A DNA stretch of 64,000 nt, from assembly GCA_937888905.1 (NCBI GenBank), contig CALATA010000001.1:186001-250000 (forward strand), given 5' to 3'. Every line of letters begins with the position of its first letter. Within the stretch, counting starts at the first letter, position 1. Positions 51,959 to 60,638 of this stretch are shown one piece after another. The notes beneath the pieces were generated by a model that had not been told where the DNA came from, ran no database searches, and worked only from the letters and a program-made list of their open reading frames with translations. Source of the DNA: Terrimonas sp937888905. GTDB lineage: Bacteria; Bacteroidota; Bacteroidia; Chitinophagales; Chitinophagaceae. The translations under genes and the position numbers were made by a program.

Positions 51959-52822
51959 ATGAATAAACCTCAATGGATCACTTTCTCGGCAGGAGCACTG
52001 TTAGTTGTTCTTCTTTTTGTGTTTGGAAAAACCACCGATCCCGGTCAGTTGACAAAATCAACTGTCGATGCCCACGCCGGTCACGACCATGCGCCGGGTG
52101 AGATGCATACTATTCCCACTGATACTTTACTGACGATTGCAAAAAAACAGCTTACTCCTGCGCAACAATTTCGTCTGGCAGGCATAGAAAATTCTATTGC
52201 CCGGAACGAAGGAAGTGAGCAGCAACTCCATGTGTATCACCAGTTAGCCAACTTCTGGCGCGACTCGGCCAACATGTTTATTCCCTATGCCTGGTATACT
52301 GCGGAAGCAGCAAGATTGGAAAATTCAGAAAAAAGCCTCACCTTTGCTGCCCATTTGCTGTTGGGACGCCTGCAGACCGACGGCGAACCGGCCATCACGG
52401 CCTGGGAAGCTACACAGGCAAAAGATCTTTTTGAACGGGCGTTGAAGCTGAACCCCGGAAATGATTCCTCAAAAGTGGGACTGGGCGCCTGCCTGATATT
52501 CGGTGGTATTTCCGACCGCCCGATGGAAGGCCTGGCACATATCCAGGAAGTGGTCAAACGAGACAGCACGAATGTGTATGCTTTGCTGACCATGGCGAGA
52601 GGTGGCGTACTTTCCGGACAGATGGACAAAGCCATCGGTCGCCTGGAAACCGTTCACCGCGTAGCACCGGACAATCTGGAAGCTGTCTTCCTGATGGCCG
52701 AGATTTACGAACGGACCAATAAAAAGGCTGAAGCAGTACAGTGGTATAACAAAGCACTGCCCCTGATCAGCAACCCACGGATGAAAGAAGAAGTGACCAA
52801 ACGGATCAACAGTTTGAAATAA
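51959..52822 (+). CDS. Membrane-anchored TPR protein
   Basis: This 287-residue protein has an N-terminal signal-anchor (about 6-24), a His-rich stretch VDAHAGHDHAPGEMH (36-50), then five or so TPR-like repeats (about 80-285), such as TQAKDLFERALKLNPGND and ERTNKKAEAVQWYNKALPLI. TPRs mediate protein contacts. The position between an HU gene and rng is conserved in many Bacteroidota. A short dyad AAACCTG-GTAA-CAGGTTT (52821-52838) follows the stop. Confidence 0.8.
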   Translation: MNKPQWITFSAGALLVVLLFVFGKTTDPGQLTKSTVDAHAGHDHAPGEMHTIPTDTLLTIAKKQLTPAQQFRLAGIENSIARNEGSEQQLHVYHQLANFWRDSANMFIPYAWYTAEAARLENSEKSLTFAAHLLLGRLQTDGEPAITAWEATQAKDLFERALKLNPGNDSSKVGLGACLIFGGISDRPMEGLAHIQEVVKRDSTNVYALLTMARGGVLSGQMDKAIGRLETVHRVAPDNLEAVFLMAEIYERTNKKAEAVQWYNKALPLISNPRMKEEVTKRINSLK

Positions 52823-52873
52823 ACCTGGTAACAGGTTTCGACCATATTAAACAGATTTTAAAAACAATTGAGT

Positions 52874-52966
52874 ATGCCTTGCGGTAAAAAGAGAAAGCGT
52901 CATAAGATTGCGACGCACAAGCGTAAAAAAAGACTGAGAAAGAACCGTCACAAGAAGAGAAAGTAA
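52874..52966 (+). CDS. COX24/AURKAIP1-like mini-protein (mS38-like)
   Basis: This 30-residue protein begins MPCGKKRKRHKI and is almost wholly Lys/Arg/His. It matches the short, highly basic COX24/AURKAIP1 domain, the C-terminal segment of mitochondrial ribosomal protein mS38, which occurs as a stand-alone mini-protein in Bacteroidota and is probably a small ribosomal protein. Its length is too short for most gene finders. A hairpin (53002-53027) lies 35 bases after the stop. No promoter was recognised. Confidence 0.75.
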   Translation: MPCGKKRKRHKIATHKRKKRLRKNRHKKRK

Positions 52967-53376
52967 GCCCTGCTTTCTTTTCCTGACAAGAATTTAGCTA
53001 ACCGCTACCCGCCATTGGCGGTAGCGGGCGGCGGATTGGATGACAAGGTTTTGTGAAGTAACTGATACATTAGTTCTTCAAAAGATTGTTTCATTTCGGC
53101 AGTTTACTGCTGCGCAGATACTGAAATCGGGTGTTTGTGCCCGGTAGTTCCTGAGCATCCAATCCGCCGTCTAAATTTTCCAGGTCAACTGGTTGTATGC
53201 CATACAAGTTGCCAGGTAAGCTATCCGGACCTAAACGAATTTTCGCCAACGGCGAACTACACTTCCGGATGCCTTCCTCGCGCTGCAATAACTTTCCCCA
53301 GGCAACCACGTATGGAATTGCAGCCGCCAGTACTATTTACAGCACACTCTAAGGTGTTTCATTTATGTAAGCTGTA
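52967..53376. other. 410-base gap between the COX24-like gene and rng
   Basis: A hairpin lies at 53002-53027: arms CCGCTACC and GGTAGCGG around CGCC-ATT-GGC, with one bulged C and no T-run. A minus-strand frame of 72 codons (53309-53091) is open, but nothing supports expression. The remainder shows no gene. Confidence 0.4.
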
Positions 53377-54930
53377 ATGAACAAGGAACTTATTATCAAT
53401 GCGGCCCCTCAAGGTGTAGAAATCGCCTTGTTGGAGGACAAGAAATTGGTAGAACTGCATAGCGAAAAAAGCGATGCCCGTTTTGCCGTGGGTGATCTTT
53501 ACCTCGGTAAGGTAAAAAAACTCATCCCCGGACTGAACGCTGCCTTCGTAGATGTAGGCTTCGAAAAAGATGCCTTCCTGCACTATACCGACCTCAGCCC
53601 CTACGCCCGCTCCCTGCTGAAATTCACCCAGCAGACCATCAACGACAAATCAGAATCCGGCCTTGATTTCGCCAAATTTGAGATCGAACCCGAGATCATT
53701 AAAACCGGAAAGATCAACGAAGTGCTGGGCGGCAAGCCCAATATTCTCGTTCAGATCCTCAAAGAACCCATCGCAGCCAAAGGCCCGCGCCTCAGTTGCG
53801 AAATCTCCCTGCCCGGACGATTTGTAGTGATCACCCCGTTCAACAATATCGTTGCGGTATCCCGCAAGATCCATTCAGCGGAAGAAAGAAAACGTCTTCA
53901 GAAAATCGTGGAAGCCATCAAGCCGAAAAACTTCGGTGTGATCGTACGCACGGCAGCAGAAGGCAAGAACACGGCCGAACTGCACGAAGACCTTTCTGCC
54001 CTCGTGGAAATGTGGAAGACCATTCAGCGTAATCTGCACGGCGCCGCACCCCCGGCCAAAATCCTCAGCGAACAAACCAAGACCAACAGCATCCTCCGCG
54101 ATCTGCTGAATGCCGACTTCAACCGCATCGTGGTCAACGACCGCACGATCTTCGCCGACACAAAAAATTATATCCAGCGCATAGCGCCGGAAAAAGCGGA
54201 TATCGTTTCTTATTACCAGAACGGTTCTCCCATTTTTGATTCATTCGGGATCACCAAACAGGTAAAAGCTTCGTTTGGTAAAACCGTCAACCTCAACAGC
54301 GGCGCTTATCTGATCATCGAACACACCGAAGCCCTGCACGTGATCGATGTAAACAGCGGTTACAAAAGCGTGAGCAATAACCAGGAGCAAAATGCGCTCG
54401 AGACCAATCTCGAAGCGGCGGAAGAGATCGCACGTCAGTTGCGCCTCCGCGATCTTGGTGGTATCATCGTAGTCGACTTCATCGACATGAAGCTTCCCGA
54501 GAACAAACGCAGGCTGGTGGAGAAAATGGAAGAGTTCATGGCACCGGACCGTGCGAAACATGCGGTACTGCCGATCTCGAAATTCGGCATTATGCAGATC
54601 ACGCGTCAACGCATGAAGCCCGAGATGAACATCAACACGCAGGAAATCTGCCCAAGCTGCAACGGCACCGGTAAAATTTCTTCTACCTTATTACTCGAAG
54701 ATGATATCGAGAAAAATCTCAGCTACCTGATCACGCACAAACACAAAGGACTGCAACTGTCCGTGAACCCGATCATGTACGCGTACCTCGCAAAAGGACT
54801 TTTCTGGAGTTCCAAGATCGCGAAGTGGAACAAGAAGTTTGGACAGAAAACCAGGCTCGCTGCAGATACCAACCTTCATCTGACAGAATACAAATTCTTC
54901 GATGCCAACGGCGAGCAGATCAAACTCTGA
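53377..54930 (+). CDS. rng: Ribonuclease E/G-type endoribonuclease
   Basis: This 517-residue RNase G-like protein has an S1 domain (about 37-128) with VGDLYLGKVKKLIPGLNAAFVDVG. An RNase-H-like and DNase-I-like catalytic region follows with LHVIDVNSGYKSV and the metal-binding aspartates in GGIIVVDFIDM. The zinc-link is CPSCNGTG (about 427-434). It processes rRNA and mRNA at single-stranded AU-rich sites. Its length, 517 residues, fits RNase G rather than RNase E. A strong terminator follows. Confidence 0.93.
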   Translation: MNKELIINAAPQGVEIALLEDKKLVELHSEKSDARFAVGDLYLGKVKKLIPGLNAAFVDVGFEKDAFLHYTDLSPYARSLLKFTQQTINDKSESGLDFAKFEIEPEIIKTGKINEVLGGKPNILVQILKEPIAAKGPRLSCEISLPGRFVVITPFNNIVAVSRKIHSAEERKRLQKIVEAIKPKNFGVIVRTAAEGKNTAELHEDLSALVEMWKTIQRNLHGAAPPAKILSEQTKTNSILRDLLNADFNRIVVNDRTIFADTKNYIQRIAPEKADIVSYYQNGSPIFDSFGITKQVKASFGKTVNLNSGAYLIIEHTEALHVIDVNSGYKSVSNNQEQNALETNLEAAEEIARQLRLRDLGGIIVVDFIDMKLPENKRRLVEKMEEFMAPDRAKHAVLPISKFGIMQITRQRMKPEMNINTQEICPSCNGTGKISSTLLLEDDIEKNLSYLITHKHKGLQLSVNPIMYAYLAKGLFWSSKIAKWNKKFGQKTRLAADTNLHLTEYKFFDANGEQIKL

Positions 54931-54950
54931 TCTTTCGTACAAAACATAAA

Positions 54951-54981
54951 AAAGCCCCACAGTATCTGCGGGGCTTTTCTT
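54951..54981 (+). terminator. Bidirectional terminator between rng and zinc peptidase
   Basis: AAAGCCCC-N11-GGGGCTTTT with T-run TTCTTTT on the plus strand and a T-run on the minus strand. It serves rng and the convergent zinc peptidase gene. Confidence 0.85.
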
Positions 54982-54997
54982 TTATCCGTAATGGAGC

Positions 54998-55684
54998 TTA
55001 GTCTCTTCTTGCCATGTAAATCATAATATACTGCACCAGTGTTACCACCGCGGCGAGTGCTGCTACAACATAGGTAGTGGCGGCCCATTTCAGGGCATCT
55101 TTCGCTTTGGGATATTCCTGCTGGTTGGTAATATTAGTCTGATTCAACCAGGCCAGCGCACGTTTGCTGGCGTCGAATTCTACCGGTAAAGTCACCAACG
55201 TAAACACGACCGTAACCGCCATCAGGATGATACCGATCAGAAGGAGGGTGGTATTGCCGGAAGCAGCCATTATCACGCCGATGATCAATACCCAGTTTAC
55301 GATCATGGAACTGAATTGTACGGCAGGCACCAGTTTGCTGCGCAGGGTCAGCGGTCCGTAGGCGGTAGCGTGCTGTACGGCGTGGCCACATTCGTGTGCG
55401 GCGACGGCAGCAGCCGATACGCTATTGCCCTGGTATACCTCGGGGCTCAGGTTCACCGTTTTGTTAGCCGGGTTATAGTGATCTGACAGAAACCCGTCAA
55501 CAGATACAACTTTTACATCATATATTCCATTCTCGCGTAGCATTTTCTCGGCCACTTCACGTCCGGTCATGCCGTTGGAAAGCGGTACTTTACTGTACTT
55601 GTTGAATTTGCTTTTCAGCACCATCGACACTACCATGCTGATTCCTACGAAAATCAGCGAAACGATCATAATTTCAAATGTCAT
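54998..55684 (-). CDS. Zinc-dependent membrane peptidase (YugP-like family)
   Basis: This 228-residue protein has an N-terminal membrane helix (about 2-23), a zinc-binding AAVAAHECGHAVQHA (about 92-106, HExxH with Cys at position 3), and two C-terminal helices (130-160, 203-225). The domain layout matches the YugP/DUF neutral zinc metallopeptidase group found throughout Bacteroidota. The substrate is unknown. The gene ends at a terminator shared with rng. Confidence 0.88.
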   Translation of the reverse strand: MTFEIMIVSLIFVGISMVVSMVLKSKFNKYSKVPLSNGMTGREVAEKMLRENGIYDVKVVSVDGFLSDHYNPANKTVNLSPEVYQGNSVSAAAVAAHECGHAVQHATAYGPLTLRSKLVPAVQFSSMIVNWVLIIGVIMAASGNTTLLLIGIILMAVTVVFTLVTLPVEFDASKRALAWLNQTNITNQQEYPKAKDALKWAATTYVVAALAAVVTLVQYIMIYMARRD

Positions 55685-56231
55685 AAAACCAAGATTTTAA
55701 GTCAAAATTTAAAAGTCAAAAGTCAAAATCCAATCCAGAAAACTCAAAATTTAAAGGTCAAAATTCAAAAGACTGTTTGCTGATAGCAGGCACCGGTCAC
55801 GATAACTATTTTGCCTTTTGAATTTTTACTTTTGACTTTCTACATCAAATCTACTACCATTTCCTGCTTTGAAGATTAATTCCGTCTTTTTGTCAGGCAG
55901 TGGTTTTTGAATTTAACAATTGCCTTAAAAAAAGGGTGAATAAACGGGGTTGTAAGGGACTGGTTATCAATATTTTTAATCGCAGAATAGATTGATTTTC
56001 AGTGTGTTTTAACTGTGTCAGGAGGAGCTTAAAGTTATTCACAGCAAGAAAAAATTATTTTGAAATGTGATGCAGATTTGTAACTTAGTGCAAGAATTTA
56101 ATGGGTTAGTAAGTAAGGGGGGTCAATCGTCAGATTGGCCCTTTTTACATTTTATGCCTGCCCGTTTTTTCCCATTAAAAACCTGTGGTTTCCTCCTCCT
56201 CCGACCCTCCCAATTCATTTATCTTTAGCGC
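55685..56231. other. 547-base gap with quasi-repeats and an orphan terminator
   Basis: Bases 55698-55770 and 55814-55840 are TTTTTACTTTTGACTTT-type sequence in both orientations. The middle (55850-56100) has no gene. A terminator-like hairpin (56120-56146) faces plus, but nothing upstream is transcribed that way. TATCTTTA (56220-56227) is a near-match -7 box 4 bases before the radA ATG. Confidence 0.4.
56120..56146 (+). terminator. Orphan terminator-like hairpin
   Basis: GGGTCAATC-GTCA-GATTGGCCC followed by TTTTT; the stem has one G-T wobble. It lies 86 bases before the radA ATG without an upstream plus-strand gene. Confidence 0.55.
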
Positions 56232-57617
56232 ATGAGTAAAGTTAAGAAGGCCTACTTCTGTCAGCAGTGTGGTTATGAAAGCGTCAAGTGGCTCGGCCAG
56301 TGTCCATCCTGCGGTCAGTGGAATAGTTTTGTAGAAGAACTGGTTCAGAAAGATAATCCAAAGAACGCAGGCAAGGAAGCCTGGGATGATTATGATGCGT
56401 CAGCGCGCCGCAACACACGCACCATCACGCTCACCGATGTCAAAAGCAGTGAAGAGAAGAGGATGGTAACGGCCGATCCTGAACTCAACCGCGTGTTGGG
56501 CGGTGGCATTGTTCCGGGCAGTCTTGTATTGGTCGCGGGCGAACCCGGCATCGGCAAGTCTACTTTGTTTCTGCAGAATGGTTTGTGGATGAAAGATGCC
56601 ACCGTACTATATATAAGTGGTGAAGAAAGCGAACAACAGATCAAAATGCGGGCTGATCGTCTTGGTTTGCAGAACGATCAGTTTTACCTGCTGACGGAAA
56701 CATCCACACAGGTCATCTTCAACGAGATCAAAAAACTCAAACCCGGTTTTGTGATCGTTGATTCCATCCAAACGCTTCAATCTCCTTTCATCGAATCATC
56801 TGCCGGCAGTGTATCGCAGATCAAAGAGTGCGCCGCTGAGTTTCAGCGCTTCGCCAAAGAAACCAATACGCCCGTATTCCTGATCGGTCATATCACCAAA
56901 GACGGAAACATTGCAGGACCGAAAGTATTGGAACACATGGTAGACACCGTATTGCAGTTTGAAGGCGACCGTCATTATGCCTATCGCATCCTGCGCACGC
57001 TGAAAAACCGTTTCGGCAGCACAGCCGAGCTGGGTATTTATGAAATGAGTGAACAGGGCATGCGCGGTGTTATCAATCCAAGTGAAATACTGATCACACA
57101 AAAAGAAGAAGCGTTAAGTGGTATTGCCATTGCGGCCACCCTGGAAGGAGTGCGGCCTTTGCTGATAGAAGTGCAGGCACTCGTGACACAATCCGTGTAT
57201 GGCACACCACAGCGGACCGTTACCGGTTTTGATCTGCGTCGTTTGCAACTATTGCTTGCGGTGCTCGAAAAGCGGGGCGGTTTTCATTTCGGTGTAAAAG
57301 ACGTATTCCTGAATATAGCCGGTGGATTGAAAGTAGAAGACCCGTCGATCGACCTGGCGGTTTTGTGTGCCTTGCTCTCTTCTTACGAAGATGTACCGTT
57401 GTCGCAACACATATGTTTTGCGGGTGAAGTCGGACTGAGTGGAGAGATCCGCGCAGTCAATCGCGTAGAACAGCGCATAGCCGAAGCGGAAAAACTGGGC
57501 TTCGAAAAAATCATCGTATCGCGTTACAGCCAGAAAGGCATCAGCCAGAGCAAATACAAGATTGAGGTGGTAACGATGGCGAGGGTGGAAGAAGTTTATC
57601 AATATCTTTTTCAATAA
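56232..57617 (+). CDS. radA: DNA repair/branch-migration protein RadA
   Basis: This 461-residue protein has a zinc finger CQQC...CPSC (10-27), RecA-like core with Walker A GEPGIGKS (103-110), the RadA-specific KNRFGSTAELGIY motif (about 257-269), and a Lon-like C-terminal domain. It speeds branch migration in recombinational repair and helps integrate transformed DNA. comF follows at 57831 and comEC is 23 kb upstream, so transformation proteins are spread across the window. Confidence 0.95.
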   Translation: MSKVKKAYFCQQCGYESVKWLGQCPSCGQWNSFVEELVQKDNPKNAGKEAWDDYDASARRNTRTITLTDVKSSEEKRMVTADPELNRVLGGGIVPGSLVLVAGEPGIGKSTLFLQNGLWMKDATVLYISGEESEQQIKMRADRLGLQNDQFYLLTETSTQVIFNEIKKLKPGFVIVDSIQTLQSPFIESSAGSVSQIKECAAEFQRFAKETNTPVFLIGHITKDGNIAGPKVLEHMVDTVLQFEGDRHYAYRILRTLKNRFGSTAELGIYEMSEQGMRGVINPSEILITQKEEALSGIAIAATLEGVRPLLIEVQALVTQSVYGTPQRTVTGFDLRRLQLLLAVLEKRGGFHFGVKDVFLNIAGGLKVEDPSIDLAVLCALLSSYEDVPLSQHICFAGEVGLSGEIRAVNRVEQRIAEAEKLGFEKIIVSRYSQKGISQSKYKIEVVTMARVEEVYQYLFQ

Positions 57618-57830
57618 GTGAATGGGTGAATAAGTCAATAAGTAAATAAGGCAATAGGTGAACCATGAATGCCTTGGTTTCGCTGAAAAGTGAGTAGCTC
57701 AATAGCAACAAGCAACCGTTTCTCCTTGGTTCGTGTATACACGAACCAACAGCCGGGACTGCAAAAGACTTGGGGATAGCCTCAGGCAACAAGCCCTTTT
57801 TGAATCTTAACTTTTGAATTTTGACTGAAA
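57617..57830. repeat. Quasi-repeats and palindrome between radA and comF
   Basis: Bases 57617-57662 are an AAGTNAATAAG-type stretch. The perfect palindrome TTGGTTCGTGTA-TACACGAACCAA is at 57726-57749. A TTAACTTTTGAATTTTGACTG type stretch (57807-57827) lies next to the comF ATG. Confidence 0.6.
57726..57749. repeat. 24-base palindrome of the GGTTCGT family
   Basis: TTGGTTCGTGTA-TACACGAACCAA is a perfect palindrome, sharing GGTTCGTG with 33535-33562. It may be a binding site for a dimeric factor or a mobile short repeat. Confidence 0.65.
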
Positions 57831-58538
57831 ATGTTACGTCAGCTCTACAATTGGCGGGAAAGCATGTTGCATATTTTCTTTCCGCATACCTGCAGCGGAT
57901 GTGGATCGGACAATATCAATGCGGATGGTCAGTTATGCCTTTCTTGTCTATCGGAACTGCCGCGGACAGATTTTGAAAAATGGCCGGATAATCCCGTCTT
58001 CAGAAAATTTACCGGACGGTTGCCTTTAACAGCCGCGGCTTCGCTGTTATATTTTGGCAGGCATTCATTGACCCGGCAACTCATGCATCGCCTTAAATAC
58101 CGCAACGATCAGCCGCTCGGACTTCAGCTTGGTTTATTGATGGGACAACAATTGGCGCAGGCACCGCATTTTCAACACATCGACGTATTAGTGCCCCTGC
58201 CTTTGCATAAATCACGGGAACGAAAACGGGGATATAATCAATCCTTGCTTTTGTGTCGGGGCATAAGCGAGGCATGGAACAAAAAAGTAAATGATAAATG
58301 TGTGATCCGCCCGGAGGCGACGAATACACAAACCCGCATGGACCGCCTGGAAAGATGGGAAAATATGGACGGCAGGTTTCGCGCATCGCCGGAACAATGC
58401 AATGGTAAAAACATCCTGCTGGTCGATGATGTGGTGACCACCGGCGCCACCATGGAAGCCTGTGGTACCGCCTTACTGAAGGCCGGAGCAAACTCCGTGA
58501 GCCTGGCGACACTTTGTTATGCTGCCGAACGCTTATAG
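57831..58538 (+). CDS. comF: ComF-type phosphoribosyltransferase
   Basis: This 235-residue protein has an N-terminal zinc motif (CSGCGSD and LCLSCL) and a phosphoribosyltransferase domain with the PRPP loop ILLVDDVVTTGATM (about 198-211). ComF proteins contribute to natural transformation, probably by assisting DNA handling in the cytoplasm; many are annotated only as phosphoribosyltransferases. The stop overlaps upstream reading of the next gene. Confidence 0.9.
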   Translation: MLRQLYNWRESMLHIFFPHTCSGCGSDNINADGQLCLSCLSELPRTDFEKWPDNPVFRKFTGRLPLTAAASLLYFGRHSLTRQLMHRLKYRNDQPLGLQLGLLMGQQLAQAPHFQHIDVLVPLPLHKSRERKRGYNQSLLLCRGISEAWNKKVNDKCVIRPEATNTQTRMDRLERWENMDGRFRASPEQCNGKNILLVDDVVTTGATMEACGTALLKAGANSVSLATLCYAAERL

Positions 58539-58618
58539 ATGCGGTGCTTTGCCAAAACTCCGCTAATTTTGAAGACCATGATAGTGAGCCGGCCGGCGAC
58601 CATGGCAAATCGGTTTTC

Positions 58619-60001
58619 ATGAAAAAAATCTTTCCGCTTTTTTTATTGCTGTTTGCGTTCGCTGCCTGTCGCAAAGACTCATTCATTACCTCGGGCGATG
58701 CACGCGTTACCATTACAACTGACTCACTCAAATACGACACTGTATTCACGCGGGTAGGATCAGTGACCAAATCCTTCAAGATCATCAACGACAACGACCG
58801 CAAATTGCGGCTTAATTCGGTGAAACTGATGGGCGGCACTACATCGGCATTTAAAATGAATGTAGATGGTACGTCCGCACCGGAGGTTAATAATATTGAG
58901 ATCAATGCCAACGACAGTATATATGTATTCGTGCAGGTAAATGTGGATCCCGCAGCGGGCAGTCTTCCCTTTATCATAAGCGACAGCATCCAGATCGATT
59001 ACAACGGCAACACACGCAAAGTGCAATTGCAGGCCTGGGGACAGAATGCACACTTCCTTCGCGGGCACGAAATCACGTCCGATGAAACCTGGAACAACGA
59101 TCTGCCTTATGTGATCCTTGATTATTTATATGTAGCAGAAAACGTAAAACTGAAAATGAACAAAGGCTGCCGCGTATACATGCATGCGAATGCACCCATC
59201 ATCATTGACGGAACATTGGAAGCCATAGGCGATAAGGACACCGTCGATCGTATTAAATTTCAGGGAGACAGACTTGATTTGCCTTACCGCGATTATCCCG
59301 CTTCCTGGCCCGGCATTTATTTCAGGGAAACAAGCCGCGATAATATCGTGCAATACGCATCTATCCGGCATGCCTATCAGGCAATAGTGGTGCAGGGCGC
59401 CTCACTTTCAGCGCAACCCAAACTCCGCCTGTATGAAAGTGTGATCGACAATGCATACGATATCGGATTGGCAGGAAGTGGCTCTTCTATTGAAGCGCGC
59501 AACTGCCTGTTGAGCAATTGCGGGCGCAATGTGGTATTGACAGCAGGAGGTACCTACCGTTTTACACACTGTACGGTTGTATCCATTTCCAATAACTATG
59601 TGCCGCACAAAGAGCCGGTGCTGTCGATCACGAATAACACGCAAACCGGCGCCGCTGCGCTCGATGCCAGTTTTACCAACTGCATTTTCTGGGGTGAAGG
59701 CGGACTGGTGGAAAATGAAGCGCTGATCAACAGAAACGCTGCAGCAGCTTTTACCGTAAATTTTGACCATGGACTGTGGAAACTGGCCGCACCACTTCAG
59801 GGTGTAACGGCCACATCGATGCTGACAACGCAGGATCCGGGATTTGAAACAATTAATTCGCAGGAACGTTATTATGATTTCCGGTTGAAAGAAGGCGCAC
59901 CCGGACTGGAAGCGGGGCGTGCAACATCGGTCAACATCGATCTTGATGGGAAAACCCGTCCGGTTGGATTGCCGGACCTCGGTTGTTTCGAACGCCGCTG
60001 A
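58619..60001 (+). CDS. Lipoprotein with Ig-like and right-handed beta-helix domains
   Basis: The protein has 461 residues from ATG 58619 (the frame is open upstream to 58514, over comF). Its signal peptide has lipobox FAAC (cysteine near 18), so it is a lipoprotein. A predicted Ig-like domain (about 40-130, TVTITTDSLKYDTVF-like strands) is followed by parallel beta-helix repeats (about 170-400). The function is not known; beta-helix lipoproteins often bind glycans or act in the envelope. Confidence 0.8.
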   Translation: MKKIFPLFLLLFAFAACRKDSFITSGDARVTITTDSLKYDTVFTRVGSVTKSFKIINDNDRKLRLNSVKLMGGTTSAFKMNVDGTSAPEVNNIEINANDSIYVFVQVNVDPAAGSLPFIISDSIQIDYNGNTRKVQLQAWGQNAHFLRGHEITSDETWNNDLPYVILDYLYVAENVKLKMNKGCRVYMHANAPIIIDGTLEAIGDKDTVDRIKFQGDRLDLPYRDYPASWPGIYFRETSRDNIVQYASIRHAYQAIVVQGASLSAQPKLRLYESVIDNAYDIGLAGSGSSIEARNCLLSNCGRNVVLTAGGTYRFTHCTVVSISNNYVPHKEPVLSITNNTQTGAAALDASFTNCIFWGEGGLVENEALINRNAAAAFTVNFDHGLWKLAAPLQGVTATSMLTTQDPGFETINSQERYYDFRLKEGAPGLEAGRATSVNIDLDGKTRPVGLPDLGCFERR

Positions 60002-60031
60002 TTATTTGACAACAATAAAAACACACATAAT

Positions 60032-60550
60032 ATGAAAACACTGATTGCCGCACTGATCCTGTCTGTCACCATGACGGGCTCCTCTATTTACGACTTCAAA
60101 GTGCCGGGCCTCGAAGGTGGTACCATTGACTTTTCAAAATACAAAGGCCAGAAAATCCTGATCGTCAATACCGCTTCAAAATGCGGGCTGACTCCGCAAT
60201 ATGACGACCTGGAAAAACTGTACAAGCAATACAAGGGTAAGCTGGTGATTGTAGGGTTTCCGGCCAACAACTTTGCCGGACAGGAACCGGGTACTAAAAC
60301 AGAAATCGCCGAATTCTGTAAAAAAAATTACGGCGTTACCTTCCCGATGGCCGATAAGGTTTCGGTGAAAGGCGATGATATTGCTCCCATCTTCAAATAC
60401 CTGGTGGATGAAGCGGCCAAAAAGGGCATTAAAGATCCGATCAGCTGGAACTTCACCAAATTCCTCGTGGATGAAAAAGGGCAACTGATCACGGTGTTCA
60501 GCCCACGTACCAAGCCGATGAGCGAAGAGGTGTTGAAGTACCTGAATTAA
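60032..60550 (+). CDS. Exported glutathione-peroxidase-family protein
   Basis: This 172-residue protein has a signal peptide (about 1-16) and a thioredoxin-fold peroxidase domain with NTASKCGLTPQY (C51), NNFAGQEPG (Gln84) and WNFTKFLVDEKG. The cysteine form probably uses thioredoxin rather than glutathione. It handles peroxides in the periplasm. Its stop is followed by a terminator. Confidence 0.9.
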   Translation: MKTLIAALILSVTMTGSSIYDFKVPGLEGGTIDFSKYKGQKILIVNTASKCGLTPQYDDLEKLYKQYKGKLVIVGFPANNFAGQEPGTKTEIAEFCKKNYGVTFPMADKVSVKGDDIAPIFKYLVDEAAKKGIKDPISWNFTKFLVDEKGQLITVFSPRTKPMSEEVLKYLN

Positions 60551-60579
60551 AAATGTACAAATAGGTAAATGTAAAATAG

Positions 60580-60601
60580 GAGCCGGCTTGCCGGCTCTTT
60601 T
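60580..60601 (+). terminator. Terminator after the glutathione peroxidase gene
   Basis: GAGCCGGC-TT-GCCGGCTC followed by TTTT: an 8-base GC-rich stem, 29 bases after the stop. Confidence 0.75.
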
Positions 60602-60625
60602 CATGCCTGCGTCGGGCAGGTAACT

Positions 60626-60633
60626 TATATTTG
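60626..60633 (+). promoter_or_regulatory. Candidate -7 box (TATATTTG) adjoining the holB start
   Basis: TATATTTG ends 5 bases before the ATG at 60639. With the normal spacing, transcription would start at about the start codon. Confidence 0.35.
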
Positions 60634-60638
60634 CAACG

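Noticed and set aside
53091..53309. 72-codon minus-strand frame before rng
   Set aside because: No start context, no recognised family and no neighbour on that strand; kept only as a weak observation.
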